Below, piece after piece: positions 63,980 to 64,000 of a stretch of DNA of 64,000 nucleotides. This DNA is from Flaccisagitta enflata (lineage: Eukaryota > Chaetognatha > Sagittoidea > Aphragmophora). The translations under genes were made by a program, and so were the position numbers. Every line of letters begins with the position of its first letter. Position 1 is the first letter of the stretch. Below the pieces are notes generated by a model. That model had not been told where the DNA came from and made no database searches. It saw only the letters and a list, made by a program, of their open reading frames with translations. The stretch is from assembly GCA_965153355.1 (NCBI GenBank), contig OZ231126.1:74834001-74898000 (forward strand), read 5' to 3'.

Positions 63980-64000
63980 TACTACGTTCAAAAACTGAAG

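Overview
This window is nuclear DNA from an animal, most likely an invertebrate. The evidence is GT-AG introns with matching codon phases, two animal-type receptor and ubiquitin-ligase genes, a decayed copy of a gene family that I associate with repeat-rich invertebrate genomes, and a very high load of microsatellites, minisatellites, MITEs and foldback elements. A short degenerate block of (CCCTAA)n lies at about 50.86-50.95 kb. That telomere type is typical of non-arthropod animals, but this is weak evidence and I do not name a species. There is no sign of bacterial gene organisation.

Layout. 1-17 kb is repeat territory: a TTAATTAA-rich satellite, long (CT)n/(GA)n/(AC)n/(TA)n arrays, several 33-100 bp minisatellites, and many copies of a short element called family A here (subterminal inverted repeats plus a GTCC/GTCG core). 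17.1-33.0 kb holds two giant exons that join in phase across a 3490-bp intron. They encode a signal peptide, about 2000 residues of homopolymer and low-complexity sequence, then pieces of a domain resembling the class C GPCR Venus-flytrap domain, each separated by further low-complexity insertions. A third exon (59544-59778) carries what looks like the distal flytrap segment. The 26.5-kb interval between exons 2 and 3 is filled with mobile elements: family A, a second family B with a 20-bp VNTR core, TA-flanked MITEs, giant foldbacks, and a dead gene (46.8-50.8 kb, minus strand) that is interrupted by a 976-bp TIR element and a family A copy and bracketed by inverted repeats. 61.5-62.5 kb, minus strand, carries two exons of a RING-CH (MARCH-type) E3 ubiquitin ligase with all eight zinc ligands. 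Its first exon has a 16-bp tandem duplication that breaks the frame, and a 563-bp MITE ends 9 bp before its ATG.

Two signals deserve most attention. First, the receptor exons are bracketed by complementary dinucleotide arrays, (CT)n before acceptors and (GA)n after donors, which could fold the pre-mRNA and bring splice sites together. Second, family A shows matched changes in its paired subterminal repeats across subfamilies, as expected of a non-autonomous Helentron/DINE-like element.

The two cellular genes do not obviously work together. One is a surface receptor candidate on the plus strand. The other is a membrane-trafficking or ubiquitin-type ligase candidate on the minus strand. They converge in the right-hand 5 kb.
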